64,000 nt of DNA from M2408 sp040386975 (GTDB lineage Bacteria; Bacteroidota; Bacteroidia; Flavobacteriales_D; Crocinitomicaceae). The DNA lies in assembly GCA_040386975.1 (NCBI GenBank), contig JAZKEO010000016.1:1-64000 (forward strand). The letters run 5' to 3'. Of this stretch, positions 26,753-35,893 are shown one piece after another. How positions within the stretch are numbered: position 1 is the stretch's first letter; each line of letters begins with the position of its first letter. Below the pieces are notes generated by a model. It saw nothing but the letters and a program-made list of their open reading frames with translations. It did not search any database and was not told the origin of the DNA. A program made the position numbers and the translations under genes.

Positions 26753-27434
26753 AACCATTGTTATTGTTGGAGCGAGTAGGGGTATAGGAAAAGAATTAGT
26801 TGAACTGTTTTCTGAAAATGAAGAGTTTAAAGTTCTTGTTTTAACTCGAAACATTTCAGCACTTGAATCTTTTTCAACTCTAAAAAATGTTGAAATTCAT
26901 GCTTTTGACTTAAATTCTTCTCAAGTAAGAAAAGATGCTGAAAATTTACTATCAAGTATCGATAAAATTGATATTTTAATAAATAATGCCGGGAAATTAG
27001 TTAATAAATCATTCTTAGATTTATCTCACGAAGATTTATTGGATTGCTACCAAACAAATGTCATTGGCGTTATGGAAACTGTTCAAGCTATCCTCCCTAA
27101 AATGATTTATTTTGGTGGACATATTGTAAATATAAGCTCAATGGGAGGTTTCCAAGGAAGTGTTAAATTTGCTGGACTTTCGGCTTATTCGACTTCAAAA
27201 GCTGCTGTAGTGAGTTTTACTGAATTATTAGCTGAAGAATATAAAGATTCGAAAATAAAAGTCAATTGCTTGTGCCTTGGAGCCGTTCAAACAGAAATGT
27301 TGGAAGAAGCTTTTCCAGGTTATCAAGCACCTTTGAGTTCTGCAGAAATGGCTGAATTTATAGTTGATTTTGCTTTGAATGGTTCTAAATTTATGAATGG
27401 AAAAATTATTCCAGTTTCTTTAAGTACTCCGTGA
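26745..27434 (+). CDS. Short-chain dehydrogenase/reductase
   Basis: An NAD(P)-dependent oxidoreductase of 229 residues with the classical SDR elements: GASRGIG at the nucleotide site, NNAG, the catalytic Ser in NISSMGG, and YSTSK (Tyr and Lys). The substrate is unknown. It lies inside a three-gene operon with the flavin reductase before it (eight-base overlap) and the alpha/beta hydrolase after it (15-base gap). The set suggests modification of a small organic substrate, but no pathway can be named. Confidence 0.92.
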   Translation: MSKTIVIVGASRGIGKELVELFSENEEFKVLVLTRNISALESFSTLKNVEIHAFDLNSSQVRKDAENLLSSIDKIDILINNAGKLVNKSFLDLSHEDLLDCYQTNVIGVMETVQAILPKMIYFGGHIVNISSMGGFQGSVKFAGLSAYSTSKAAVVSFTELLAEEYKDSKIKVNCLCLGAVQTEMLEEAFPGYQAPLSSAEMAEFIVDFALNGSKFMNGKIIPVSLSTP

Positions 27435-27449
27435 TTTAAAAATAGTTGT

Positions 27450-28214
27450 ATGAAATTACATTACCGTGAATTGGGTGAAGGTCAACCTTTTGTAATCTTA
27501 CATGGACTTTTTGGCTATTCTGATAATTGGCAAACTTTAGCTAAAAAAATGGCTGAATATTACCGTGTTATTTTGGTTGATCAGCGAAATCACGGTCATT
27601 CGGATTGGAGTGATGAATTTTCTTATAATTTAATGTCGGAAGATTTGAAAGAACTTTTAGATGATTTACAACTTAAAAATGTCATTTTGATGGGGCATTC
27701 GATGGGAGGGAAGACATCCATGGTTTTTGCATCGAAATATGCCGATTTATTAGATAAATTGTTGGTTGTTGATATCGGAATAAAACAATATCCCATGCAT
27801 CATGAGGAGATTTTGAAAGGAATTAAATCGGTTGACACAAATGGAAATATTTCACGAAGTGAAGCTGAAACAAATCTTTCAAAATACATTGAATCATTTG
27901 GTGTAAGACAGTTTTTATTGAAAAATTTGTATTGGAATTCAGAAAAAAAATTGACTTGGAGAATGAATGTTTCTTCTTTGGAAAAAAACATGGGAGAAAT
28001 TCTTAAAAATATTCGTCCAGAAGATGAAATTTTTATTCCTACGCTTTTTATTCGTGGTGCACAGTCAAATTATATTTTAGATGAAGATTGGAGTGAATTG
28101 GAGGAATGTTTTCCCGACTCACACTTAGTAACTATTCAAAACGCTGGACATTGGGTTCATGCCGAAGCTCCAAAAGAATTTTTAGAAGCCGTTTTGAGTT
28201 TTTGTTTGAGATAA
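27450..28214 (+). CDS. Alpha/beta hydrolase (YbfF-like esterase)
   Basis: The product has 254 residues. The fold begins HGLFGYSDNWQTLAKKM and DQRNHGHSDWS. The nucleophile elbow is GHSMGG, and the catalytic His lies in NAGHWVHAEAP. The arrangement resembles YbfF-type acyl-ester hydrolases. It is the last gene of the reductase operon. A palindromic element (28221-28338) starts six bases after the stop codon. Confidence 0.9.
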   Translation: MKLHYRELGEGQPFVILHGLFGYSDNWQTLAKKMAEYYRVILVDQRNHGHSDWSDEFSYNLMSEDLKELLDDLQLKNVILMGHSMGGKTSMVFASKYADLLDKLLVVDIGIKQYPMHHEEILKGIKSVDTNGNISRSEAETNLSKYIESFGVRQFLLKNLYWNSEKKLTWRMNVSSLEKNMGEILKNIRPEDEIFIPTLFIRGAQSNYILDEDWSELEECFPDSHLVTIQNAGHWVHAEAPKEFLEAVLSFCLR

Positions 28215-28220
28215 AGTTAC

Positions 28221-28338
28221 GGGACTTCTAAAAATTGCTTTTTCATCGTTGAACTTTAATTTTAAAATGTTCATTTACATGAGTAAACTCACATTTTAAA
28301 ATCTTGTTCGCCTCAAAAAATCTAATTTTTAGAAACCC
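28221..28338. repeat. Palindromic intergenic element, copy 3
   Basis: The ends are GGGACTTCTAAAAATT and AATTTTTAGAAACCC, inverse to each other with one mismatch. The centre is TTCATTTACATGAGTAAACTCA, itself nearly palindromic. The reverse complement aligns with 9641-9768 and 42111-42223 over most of its length. It encodes no protein. Confidence 0.75.
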
Positions 28339-28372
28339 TAATAAGTTTTTAGGAAACTTTTTAGTTTAAAAA

Positions 28373-28403
28373 TTTGTCAATCCAAAAATAGTCATTATCT
28401 TTG
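28373..28403 (+). promoter_or_regulatory. Promoter of the cysteine-rich microprotein
   Basis: TTTG (28373-28376), exactly 19 bases, then TATCTTTG (28396-28403): a full consensus match and one of the best promoters in the window. It predicts a start near 28408, 18 bases before the ATG. Confidence 0.82.
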
Positions 28404-28425
28404 TTTAGATTAATTCTAAATAGCA

Positions 28426-28563
28426 ATGAAAACAAATCTTCTTCAAAGTAAAGACTTTCCAAGTTTTATTTCATGCGAAAATTGTTCATGTGATAAGAAA
28501 AAGGAATGTTGTAAAAAATATAAGAAAAAAGGCGTTCATTGTAAAAAATGTCCTAAAAAGTAA
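28426..28563 (+). CDS. 45-residue cysteine- and lysine-rich microprotein
   Basis: The ATG at 28426 opens 45 codons ending at TAA 28561-28563. Seven Cys are arranged C17-x2-C20-x-C22, C28-C29 and C39-x2-C42. About a third of all residues are Lys, and the end reads CCKKYKKKGVHCKKCPKK. There is no signal peptide. Paired CxxC groups in a basic background suggest a small zinc-ribbon-like or nucleic-acid-binding protein. I have the impression of similar short 'KYKKKGxxCKKCP' proteins in other Bacteroidota, but cannot name a family. The consensus promoter before it and the terminator after it argue that it is a real gene. Confidence 0.75.
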   Translation: MKTNLLQSKDFPSFISCENCSCDKKKECCKKYKKKGVHCKKCPKK

Positions 28564-28580
28564 AAGATTTTCGCTTTTAC
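28556..28580. terminator. Terminator shared by the microprotein and DUF1573 genes
   Basis: AAGTAAAAG (28557-28565) and CTTTTACTT (about 28572-28580) form a nine-pair stem. It overlaps the stop codons of the two convergent genes. The T run is short on either side, so the efficiency is uncertain. Confidence 0.55.
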
Positions 28581-29077
28581 TTCACAAAAGCTCTAATTGA
28601 TATTTCAGAAATTTTCGGATCCGTATTTGCTGTAACAGTTACCGTTTTGATAATTTCGTTTAACTGACCTGGTTTTGGGTGGAAGCCAACTTCAATGTAA
28701 TCTGATTTTCCTGGTGCAATTGGTTTTTCAGGTTTGTGTGGTGTTGTACAACCACAACTTGCCGAAACACTTTCAATTATCAAAGGATTTTTCCCTGTAT
28801 TTGTTACTTTAAACTTACATAAATTTTCAGAATCAGGTTTTACATTTCCGTAATCGTGGCGAAGTTTGTCAAATTTCAAAGTAGTGAGTGAATTTGCCTC
28901 AGCTGCTTTCATTGATTTTTCTTCCTCTTCAAATTCCTTTAAGGTTTTTTCCAATTCTTTCTCAGATTGTCCACCAGCGGCAATTGTTGAAACAACTTCT
29001 TTTTCGCTTTTATCTTCCGAACAAGACAAGACAGCTAAAGAAAACATAGAAATAAAAGCAATATGTAATTTTTTCAT
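28577..29077 (-). CDS. DUF1573 lipoprotein
   Basis: The product has 166 residues. The lipoprotein signal ends LAVLSC (Cys 19). A Glu/Lys-rich spacer follows, then one DUF1573 domain of about 100 residues (FDKLRHDYGNVKPDSE... FKVTNTGKNPLIIESVSASCGCTTP). The domain is an Ig-like, ASH/MSP-related fold found mostly in Bacteroidota envelope proteins; the CGC motif is typical. No catalytic role is known. The promoter at 29132-29103 is good. Confidence 0.9.
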   Translation of the reverse strand: MKKLHIAFISMFSLAVLSCSEDKSEKEVVSTIAAGGQSEKELEKTLKEFEEEEKSMKAAEANSLTTLKFDKLRHDYGNVKPDSENLCKFKVTNTGKNPLIIESVSASCGCTTPHKPEKPIAPGKSDYIEVGFHPKPGQLNEIIKTVTVTANTDPKISEISIRAFVK

Positions 29078-29102
29078 GGTTAATTTTTGAAAAGTAATAT
29101 GA

Positions 29103-29132
29103 CAAACTTACATATTTTTTTCTTTTTACAAA
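29103..29132 (-). promoter_or_regulatory. Promoter of the DUF1573 gene
   Basis: On the minus strand TTTG (29132-29129), 18 bases, then TAAGTTTG (29110-29103). It predicts a leader of about 20 bases. Confidence 0.65.
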
Positions 29133-29170
29133 ATATGCCAAGGCAAACGGATTTGAAAATTAATTTCTTT

Positions 29171-29283
29171 TAAGCGCGGTTTGTGTCATGGTTTCACTTC
29201 GTGGCTGCTTCGCGGTTTAAAACAAAAACACATGCCACAAAGAATTATTCTAATCTTTTTTGCGGTGGATTAAAATCCACCGC
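29171..29283. repeat. Intergenic repeat stretch ending in a perfect GCGGTGGATT palindrome
   Basis: The first part (CTTCGTGGCTGCTTCGCGGTTT, CATGCCACAAAG) resembles the 'GTGGC...GCCAC' dispersed repeats of Bacteroidota. It ends with GCGGTGGATT-AA-AATCCACCGC (29262-29283), ten perfect pairs. The T run lies on the wrong side for it to terminate the minus-strand S41 gene, so I class it as a repeat. Confidence 0.6.
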
Positions 29284-29300
29284 TAGCAAAATCAAAAAAA

Positions 29301-30899
29301 CTATTGTTGTGCCAAACCTTTTTTGTCGTAATTTTCAGATTCGATTGTTTTGATTGCAGCTTGAAGAATTTCGTTTTCCGCATTCGCAATTTGATAATAT
29401 TCACTAATTCCCCATAAATCTTGCGCAAGCATAGCTTTCATTCTCAATTTAATTGAATTTTCACTCGTTTTATAGTCTTTTTCATTGAAAAGCAATTTTT
29501 CATCTTCTTTCTGAACATAAGCAAAAAATTCATCCATTAACTTTTTGTCAACTTCAAAACCTGTTTTGTAAGCTTCAAAATTTGGATAGGAAGCGTTTAA
29601 TTTTTCTCTATTTTTTTCAACATAGGTTAATGCGAAAGAATTGAAATACCCACCACGAGCCAGAGATTTGTAATATTCAGTAGAAAAATTGGTGTCTAAA
29701 GGAACAAAAACATCAGGCATAATTCCACCGCCACCATAAACAGTTCGTTTACTTAGTTTCGTTTCGTGTTTCAATGAATCGTTGAATTTGATGCTGTCTT
29801 GACTCGACAATTCACCATGTAAATAGCGATCCATGTAATCGTTTCTGTAAGCATCTAAATCTTCGTAAGGTTTTTGGATAAATCGTCCGCTTGGCGTAAA
29901 ATAACGTGCAATTGTCAAACGAATTTGTGAGCCATCAGTTAAATCGATTGGGCGTTGAACTAAGCCTTTACCAAAACTTCTTCTTCCAACAATCAAACCT
30001 CTGTCCCAATCTTGGATTGCACCTGAAACGATTTCACTTGCTGAAGCTGTATTTTCATTCGTCAAAATAACCAATCTTCCTTGTTCCCAGTTTCCTTTTT
30101 GTCCTGCGAAAAGTTCTTGTTTTGGTTGTGCTCGACCTTCCGAATACACAATTAATTTATTCCCAGATAAAAATTCGTCAGACACAGTTTTTGCGGCATA
30201 AAGCAAACCACCACCATTGTCTTGTAAGTCTAAAATCAAGTTTTTCATTCCTTGATTATTCAAACTTTTAATACTTGATTGAATTTCTTCGGTCGTTGTT
30301 CTAGAAAAAGCATTTAATTTGATGTAACCTGTTTCTGGATTCAACATGTAAAAACAATCAACAGAATTTACTGGGATTTTATCTCTCGTAATCACGTAAT
30401 CCATTGGTTTTTTAATGTTTTTTCTACGGATGGCAATTTTCACTTTTGTACCCATTTCACCCATTAGTTTTTCTCTCACTTGAGCATTTTTTAAGCCAAC
30501 TCCAGCGACTGAATTTCCTTCAATGGAAACAATTCGATCTCCAGCACGAATTCCTAGTTTTTCAGAAGGACCCCCAGTAATTGTTTGTACAACAACTAAT
30601 GTGTCTTTCAAAATTTGAAAACGAATTCCAATTCCAACAAAACTACCGTTGATTTTTTCGTTGGCATCATCCACATCATTTTTTGAAATATAAGTTGAGT
30701 GAGGATCTAATTTTTCAAGCATTGCTTCAATCGCTGCATCTGTCAACTGATTTTCGTTCACCGTGTCAACATATACACTGTTTATGTACGTCAAAATTTC
30801 CGCAAATTTTTGCGTATTTGAGTTTCTTTTTGGTTCTGTTTGTGAAAAAGTAAAGCTTAAACACAAAAGCATGATTGAAAGTGAAATTATCTTTGACAT
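29301..30899 (-). CDS. S41-family C-terminal processing protease
   Basis: A secreted or periplasmic serine protease of 532 residues. It has a signal peptide (about 1-19), a helical N-terminal region, a PDZ domain (about 85-170, FVGIGIRFQ... AGDRIVSIEG) and the S41 catalytic core: LDLQDNGGGLL, TNENTASASEIVSGA with the nucleophile Ser, and GRRSFGKGLVQ with the general-base Lys. The family clips C-termini of envelope proteins such as lipoproteins and cell-wall enzymes. The sequence order Ser then Lys is as in CtpA/Prc. It is monocistronic and divergent from an NlpC/P60 gene. Confidence 0.94.
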   Translation of the reverse strand: MSKIISLSIMLLCLSFTFSQTEPKRNSNTQKFAEILTYINSVYVDTVNENQLTDAAIEAMLEKLDPHSTYISKNDVDDANEKINGSFVGIGIRFQILKDTLVVVQTITGGPSEKLGIRAGDRIVSIEGNSVAGVGLKNAQVREKLMGEMGTKVKIAIRRKNIKKPMDYVITRDKIPVNSVDCFYMLNPETGYIKLNAFSRTTTEEIQSSIKSLNNQGMKNLILDLQDNGGGLLYAAKTVSDEFLSGNKLIVYSEGRAQPKQELFAGQKGNWEQGRLVILTNENTASASEIVSGAIQDWDRGLIVGRRSFGKGLVQRPIDLTDGSQIRLTIARYFTPSGRFIQKPYEDLDAYRNDYMDRYLHGELSSQDSIKFNDSLKHETKLSKRTVYGGGGIMPDVFVPLDTNFSTEYYKSLARGGYFNSFALTYVEKNREKLNASYPNFEAYKTGFEVDKKLMDEFFAYVQKEDEKLLFNEKDYKTSENSIKLRMKAMLAQDLWGISEYYQIANAENEILQAAIKTIESENYDKKGLAQQ

Positions 30900-30975
30900 A
30901 GGATTTTAATTTGATACTAATTTACATATATAAATGTTTGACTTCATTAAAAGTTACACGAATGTTGATTTTTTT

Positions 30976-30990
30976 ATGTTAAGTTAACAT
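30976..30990. promoter_or_regulatory. Perfect palindrome ATGTTAAGTTAACAT between divergent genes
   Basis: The seven-base arms are exact around a central G. It sits in the 217-base gap between the divergent S41 and NlpC/P60 genes. It could be an operator, but AT-rich palindromes of this size can arise by chance. Confidence 0.3.
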
Positions 30991-31116
30991 TTTCGAAGAT
31001 GATAGGAAAGAACTTATTAAAAAACTCTAATTATTTAAAGAATGAAGTTTCAAATGAAAAAGAAAAATCTATTTTTGCAAACTAATTTTTACTATTTTTA
31101 CTCGAAATCAAATTCA

Positions 31117-32022
31117 ATGAAGTTATTTTTAAGTTTATTTTTTGTTATAGTTTCTTTTCAGCTGTTTTCACAGGTGAAGAAATTTGATAAACTTGAAATG
31201 TATTACGATCAAGGACATTATGCTTTGGTGTTAAAAAAGGCAAATAAATTATTAGATGACCCTACTTACGATTATTCATTGGTTCCATCTTTGTATAAAA
31301 GTATGGCTTTGTTTCAAATGAGTCAGAATGAATATTGGTTTAAACGAAATCCGAATTCATTGGAAGAAGCGAAAGATTTGTTTACCAAAATAAAATCATC
31401 TTCAGATGGAATACGCATTTTTGAAGCTCACATTTTTGAAATTTCAGCTTTAAAGCGAGATTTAACTTCTTGGACAGAAGATTTAAAGAGATTAAATCAA
31501 CGTCAAGCATTTGAAAATGTGCAAGAAATCATGTACAATTTGTTTGAAAATGTACCCGACATCGAATTTGAAGGAGGGAAAAAAGTGGAGGAAATCAGTA
31601 CGGAAAGTAATGATATTTCAGAAGGTATTGGAACAAAAAAGCAACGCGAACAAATTGTTGAAAATGCAAAAAAACAATTGGGAGTACCTTATTCTTGGGC
31701 TGGAAACACACCAAAAGGTTTCGATTGCAGTGGATTTACATCTTATGTTTTAAAAGATATTAAAAAGGATTTACCTCGCAGAGCAGTTGAACAATATGAA
31801 AATGCCACAAAAGTTAAAAAAGGGAACGCACAAATGGGAGATTTAATCTTTTTTGATAATGGTGCCGGAATTTCTCATGTTGGAATTGTTGTTTCAAACA
31901 AAAATGAGCCTTTGACGATGATTCACTCAAGTTCTTCAAAAGGAGTAATTATTACTGAAATTGAAAAATCTGCCTATTGGGAAAAACGGGTTTTTGGTTT
32001 TGGAACTTTTGTGACGGAATAA
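31117..32022 (+). CDS. Secreted NlpC/P60 cysteine peptidase
   Basis: The product has 301 residues from ATG 31117, where MKLFLSLFFVIVSFQLFSQ is a clean signal peptide; the longer start at 31042 would bury it. Residues 20-165 are a helical, TPR-like region with no named family. The C40 catalytic domain (about 180-300) carries GFDCSGF (Cys204), SHVGIV (His) and MIHSSSS. It is expected to cut peptidoglycan cross-links or stems in the periplasm. It ends directly against the convergent membrane protein gene, with no spacer. Confidence 0.9.
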   Translation: MKLFLSLFFVIVSFQLFSQVKKFDKLEMYYDQGHYALVLKKANKLLDDPTYDYSLVPSLYKSMALFQMSQNEYWFKRNPNSLEEAKDLFTKIKSSSDGIRIFEAHIFEISALKRDLTSWTEDLKRLNQRQAFENVQEIMYNLFENVPDIEFEGGKKVEEISTESNDISEGIGTKKQREQIVENAKKQLGVPYSWAGNTPKGFDCSGFTSYVLKDIKKDLPRRAVEQYENATKVKKGNAQMGDLIFFDNGAGISHVGIVVSNKNEPLTMIHSSSSKGVIITEIEKSAYWEKRVFGFGTFVTE

Positions 32023-32532
32023 CTATTTCTTTTTTTCTGGGAAAAAATAAGAAATAAAGCAGAAAAGTGTAAATAAACTCAAACTACTAATTAAAAGCAT
32101 TGAGTTGTCAAAAACAGCTTCACTTGTGAAATAAATGGTAAACAATAACATTGCCATGCTAAATCCACTAAGCAATTTCATCATTTGAGAAGCTTTTTGT
32201 GTTGTCAAGGCAAAAATTGAAAATACAAGGCTAAAGATCATGCATAAAAATGCTTCTAATCCTGTTTTTTGAATATCAAAGAGTTGAATTAAGGAGCAAT
32301 TCCATAAAATAAACCCAACGAAAAGAGGAATAAGAATAAGTGCTTTTAAAATACGTTTTTCAAGTCTATCTTGCAATAAGATGACGACTAAAAAGAGATT
32401 TACACTCATCAAAATTAGCGTATAATGAACACTTTCTATAAGCTCTAAAAACCCTAAAAAGAATGAAATTCCAAAGAAGATTGTCAGAATGATGCTTAAA
32501 TAGAAAAGAATGAATATGATTTTTTTTAACAT
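32023..32532 (-). CDS. Small integral membrane protein, unknown
   Basis: The product has 169 residues, most of them in five or six hydrophobic segments with short loops, ending in a basic FPEKKK. No family is recognised. It starts seven bases after the stop codon of the propeller/phosphatase receptor and is almost certainly in its operon, so it may assist that membrane receptor. Confidence 0.7.
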   Translation of the reverse strand: MLKKIIFILFYLSIILTIFFGISFFLGFLELIESVHYTLILMSVNLFLVVILLQDRLEKRILKALILIPLFVGFILWNCSLIQLFDIQKTGLEAFLCMIFSLVFSIFALTTQKASQMMKLLSGFSMAMLLFTIYFTSEAVFDNSMLLISSLSLFTLFCFISYFFPEKKK

Positions 32533-32539
32533 GTTCTAT

Positions 32540-35500
32540 TTAAACTTTAATACCAAATACACATACATCATCTACTTGTTCGTAGTTTTCAATCCAAGAG
32601 TCAAAGAAATTTTTAATTTTTTCATGTTGTTCTTCCATACTTAGATGACTGATGATATTGATGAAATCTTTAAAAGGTCTTGATTTTAATTTTTTACCTC
32701 TTTCACCACCAAATTGATCAACAAAACCATCTGTATATTGATAAACACAATCGCCTTTTTGCAATTGAATTTCTCTTTGTGTAAATGGAGTTGCATGAGA
32801 AAACTTGCCAATTGGTTGTTTGTCAGGTTTTAATTCAATTAATTCTTTATCACGGATTATGAAACACTCGTTATTAGCCCCAGAAAATTTAAGTTTTAGA
32901 GTGTCTAAATCCAAGGTGCATAACGACATATCCATTCCGTCTTTAACGTCACTTTGTCCAGTCGCATCAAAAGATCTCACAACTATGTCTCTCAATTTAT
33001 CCAAAATTTCTGATGGTTCAGTCAATTTATGTTCATTTACACAGCGTAGTAAGGCAGCATTTCCTACAATACTTACTAAAGCTCCAGGAACCCCATGACC
33101 AGTACAATCTAAAGCAGAAAATATAGCTAAATTACCTTTTTTTCTTGCCCAATAAAAATCTCCTGAAACAATGTCTTTTGGACGATAGAATACAAAATGT
33201 TCATTAAAGAATGAATTTAATCTCTCTTTTGTTGGTAGAATTGTTTCTTGGATACGTTTTGCATAGACGATACTATCAACTATATCTTTTGTTTTTTGTT
33301 CAATTTCTTCTTTTTGAATCTCTAATTGTTGATTTTGAGTTGCAATCTCACTTGTTCTTTCTTTTACTGTAGCCTCCAGTTTGATGTTTTGATTTTTAAT
33401 CCTTCTAATACTAAGTTGAATTGTAAGGTAAATCAAAAATATGAAGGTAATAAAATAAAGTGTAAAAGCCCACCACGAACGGTACCAAGGAGGAAGAATT
33501 CTAAAGTCATATTCTAAAATTTCACTTTCAAAACCATACATGTTTTTTGCTTGAATCTTTAATTTGTATGTTCCTTCACTTATTTTTTTGAAATCTACAA
33601 AGTTTAAAGTTGACCATTCAGACCATTCATCGGTATAATTATCTAATTTAAAACGGTATTTCATGTGGTTCATTCCCATAAATGAATTGGCATGAAAAAC
33701 AAATTTTAAGGTATTGTTTTTATATTCTAAATCGTTAAGTGGATTAGCCTTCCTAGGGTCATAAATTTCAATTTTATTGTTTATTGAGATATTATCAAAA
33801 CTTAAAGTGAAGGTTCTACTTAAATTATTATTCTGAGATTCATTGAAGATATATATTTCTTGACCCAATCCCAACCAAATTTCATTTTTTGACTTTTGTC
33901 TAATATCATAAGCCAAACCACTTTTGTTGATGTTAAATAAGGCAAAAGGTTCTGGATTCCAAGTCCATTTATTGCCCCTTTTTTCAAGCCAACCGTGTTC
34001 AAATTTGACTTCATTTTTCTCGTTATGAGTGGCTAAAAACAATTTTTTGTTATCAATATTAATTACTCTATGTATTTGTAAGTTTTTATTTCCAACAAAT
34101 TTCCCGTTAACCTCTTTAAAAGGGATTAATTTTTTAAATTGAGGATCAAGATAATATAAACCTGTCGTCATACCAACATATACAACATCTTGAAATGTTT
34201 CGATGAAATAAGGGGTGGTCAATTTTTTGTTAAACTTATTTTTTGCTAGATAATAAGTTTTTGTATTCAAGTCAAAAACATAAACTCCAATATCTTTCAC
34301 TCCAAAAATTAATTTATTTTTGTGAACGGTTAATTTTCTTATTTCACCATCTGTATCAACAATTAATTCTTTGTATTCCCAGCCTTTTTTTGTTAGAGAT
34401 AATTTGGCTAAAGAATTATCAAGTCCTACAAAAATTTCATCTTTATTGTTTGGATTTTGATGAATTGTCCAAGCATATTCTTTAGCGATGGTGTCAATTT
34501 TATTTGTTTTGAAATTTAACTCATAAATCCCGCTGTTTCCAATAGCAATTGTTTTATTTCCAAAAGACGTTTTTACAGTAAGTAAATCCCATGTTTGCTC
34601 ATCAACAATTGATATCTCTCTAAATTTTTTGTGATAATCTTCAATATATGATTCGTAAATCGATGTTCCATTTGCTACATAATCTTTATTACCAATGAAT
34701 TCTATTTTATTGATTGAACTAACTAAACCTTCGTTTTTGTTTAATAAAGTTAAAGGAGAAGAAGTTTCAAAAAAGTGAATACCATTATCTAAGGTTAGCC
34801 ATAAATTATTTTCTTGATCATGAAAAAAATCGATAACGTGTATGTTTTCCATTCCATCATTCAAGTCAAATTTTCTGAAAATTTTACCATTGTTATCTAA
34901 AATTATCAAGCCACTTTCTTTGCTTGATATATAAATTAAATTATTGAATAATTTAACTTGATTTAGTGTCAGGTCTTTTAATAAAGCTGGGAATTTATGT
35001 TCTTCTTTTTCAAAAATGATTTTTTTATTTCTTTTGATAAATTTGTATGCTTCTCCCTTTTCTGTAAAAAGAAAATATGCATTGTTCATAAAAAATGAAC
35101 CATCAATGAATTTTAATGAATTATTTTCTGGAGTAATTACTTCTGTTGATGTTTCCAGTTTTTCATCAAAATAGAGGTATTTACGTGACTCAATACTTGG
35201 GTCAATACTTTTGAAAGCGATTAAAGTTCCTCCGTCAACTTTTGATGCAGAAAGACAAACATGATTTTCAAAATCAATGGTTTTAATTGTTGTAATTTTT
35301 TTGTTTTTGTATTTAAAGATTTTGGATTTCCCAACAAAATATATTGCTTCCTCAAATTCAAAAATATTACAAATCCGACCAATTTCATTTTCAAAATTAG
35401 CTGTCATTAAAGGCTGATAAATAACTTTGCCATTTTTTGAATATTCTAAAACTCCAAAATTATCCGATCGACCTACAAAAATATTTCCATTTTTAGAGGT

Positions 35501-35794
35501 GAAAAGTTTCGATACTTTTGTTTTGCTAACAATTTTAGACTTTTTCTCACCTAATTTTTTTTCATCACATTGAATTATTTCCCATGTAATTCCATTAAAA
35601 GATAAGATTTCTGTATCGTTTCCAAAATATACTTTGTCATTTAGACCTTGTGTTCCTGTCCAAATTTGAGCACTGCTGTTAAAATCGTTAAGTGAATAAA
35701 ATTGACCACTATATTTCCCATACATGGATAAGTTTTGAGAAAAAACAAAACTTGACAACAAACAATAAATGGATATAATAATCTTTTTTTTCAA
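32540..35794 (-). CDS. Propeller/Y_Y_Y sensor fused to a SpoIIE-type PP2C phosphatase
   Basis: The product has 1084 residues. A signal peptide (1-19) is followed by a long seven-bladed-propeller region made of 'two-component regulator propeller' units (about 30-690; for example FHDQENNLWLTLDNGIHFF and QKSKNEIWLGLGQEIYIF), a Y_Y_Y domain (about 700-765), one membrane segment (about 775-795), a coiled coil (KERTSEIATQNQQLEIQKEEIEQ) and a PPM/SpoIIE phosphatase domain with SGDFYWA, DCTGHGVPGAL, DGMDMS, YTDGFVDQ and VDDVCVFGIKV. The metal-binding Asp residues appear intact. The outer propeller should sense a ligand and the inner phosphatase should act on a Ser/Thr-phosphorylated partner, for example an anti-sigma antagonist. 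None is encoded nearby. Confidence 0.92.
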   Translation of the reverse strand: MKKKIIISIYCLLSSFVFSQNLSMYGKYSGQFYSLNDFNSSAQIWTGTQGLNDKVYFGNDTEILSFNGITWEIIQCDEKKLGEKKSKIVSKTKVSKLFTSKNGNIFVGRSDNFGVLEYSKNGKVIYQPLMTANFENEIGRICNIFEFEEAIYFVGKSKIFKYKNKKITTIKTIDFENHVCLSASKVDGGTLIAFKSIDPSIESRKYLYFDEKLETSTEVITPENNSLKFIDGSFFMNNAYFLFTEKGEAYKFIKRNKKIIFEKEEHKFPALLKDLTLNQVKLFNNLIYISSKESGLIILDNNGKIFRKFDLNDGMENIHVIDFFHDQENNLWLTLDNGIHFFETSSPLTLLNKNEGLVSSINKIEFIGNKDYVANGTSIYESYIEDYHKKFREISIVDEQTWDLLTVKTSFGNKTIAIGNSGIYELNFKTNKIDTIAKEYAWTIHQNPNNKDEIFVGLDNSLAKLSLTKKGWEYKELIVDTDGEIRKLTVHKNKLIFGVKDIGVYVFDLNTKTYYLAKNKFNKKLTTPYFIETFQDVVYVGMTTGLYYLDPQFKKLIPFKEVNGKFVGNKNLQIHRVINIDNKKLFLATHNEKNEVKFEHGWLEKRGNKWTWNPEPFALFNINKSGLAYDIRQKSKNEIWLGLGQEIYIFNESQNNNLSRTFTLSFDNISINNKIEIYDPRKANPLNDLEYKNNTLKFVFHANSFMGMNHMKYRFKLDNYTDEWSEWSTLNFVDFKKISEGTYKLKIQAKNMYGFESEILEYDFRILPPWYRSWWAFTLYFITFIFLIYLTIQLSIRRIKNQNIKLEATVKERTSEIATQNQQLEIQKEEIEQKTKDIVDSIVYAKRIQETILPTKERLNSFFNEHFVFYRPKDIVSGDFYWARKKGNLAIFSALDCTGHGVPGALVSIVGNAALLRCVNEHKLTEPSEILDKLRDIVVRSFDATGQSDVKDGMDMSLCTLDLDTLKLKFSGANNECFIIRDKELIELKPDKQPIGKFSHATPFTQREIQLQKGDCVYQYTDGFVDQFGGERGKKLKSRPFKDFINIISHLSMEEQHEKIKNFFDSWIENYEQVDDVCVFGIKV

Positions 35795-35893
35795 ACTTTT
35801 TATTTTTCAGACATTTAAATCAAAGTGCTAAAATAAGAATATTTTTTGATTTTATTCATTGTAATTTTAAAACTTACAATATACAATCTTACA

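Noticed and set aside
29262..29283. GCGGTGGATT palindrome as terminator of the S41 protease gene
   Set aside because: On the minus strand the stem is followed by A, not T; it fits better as a dispersed repeat.
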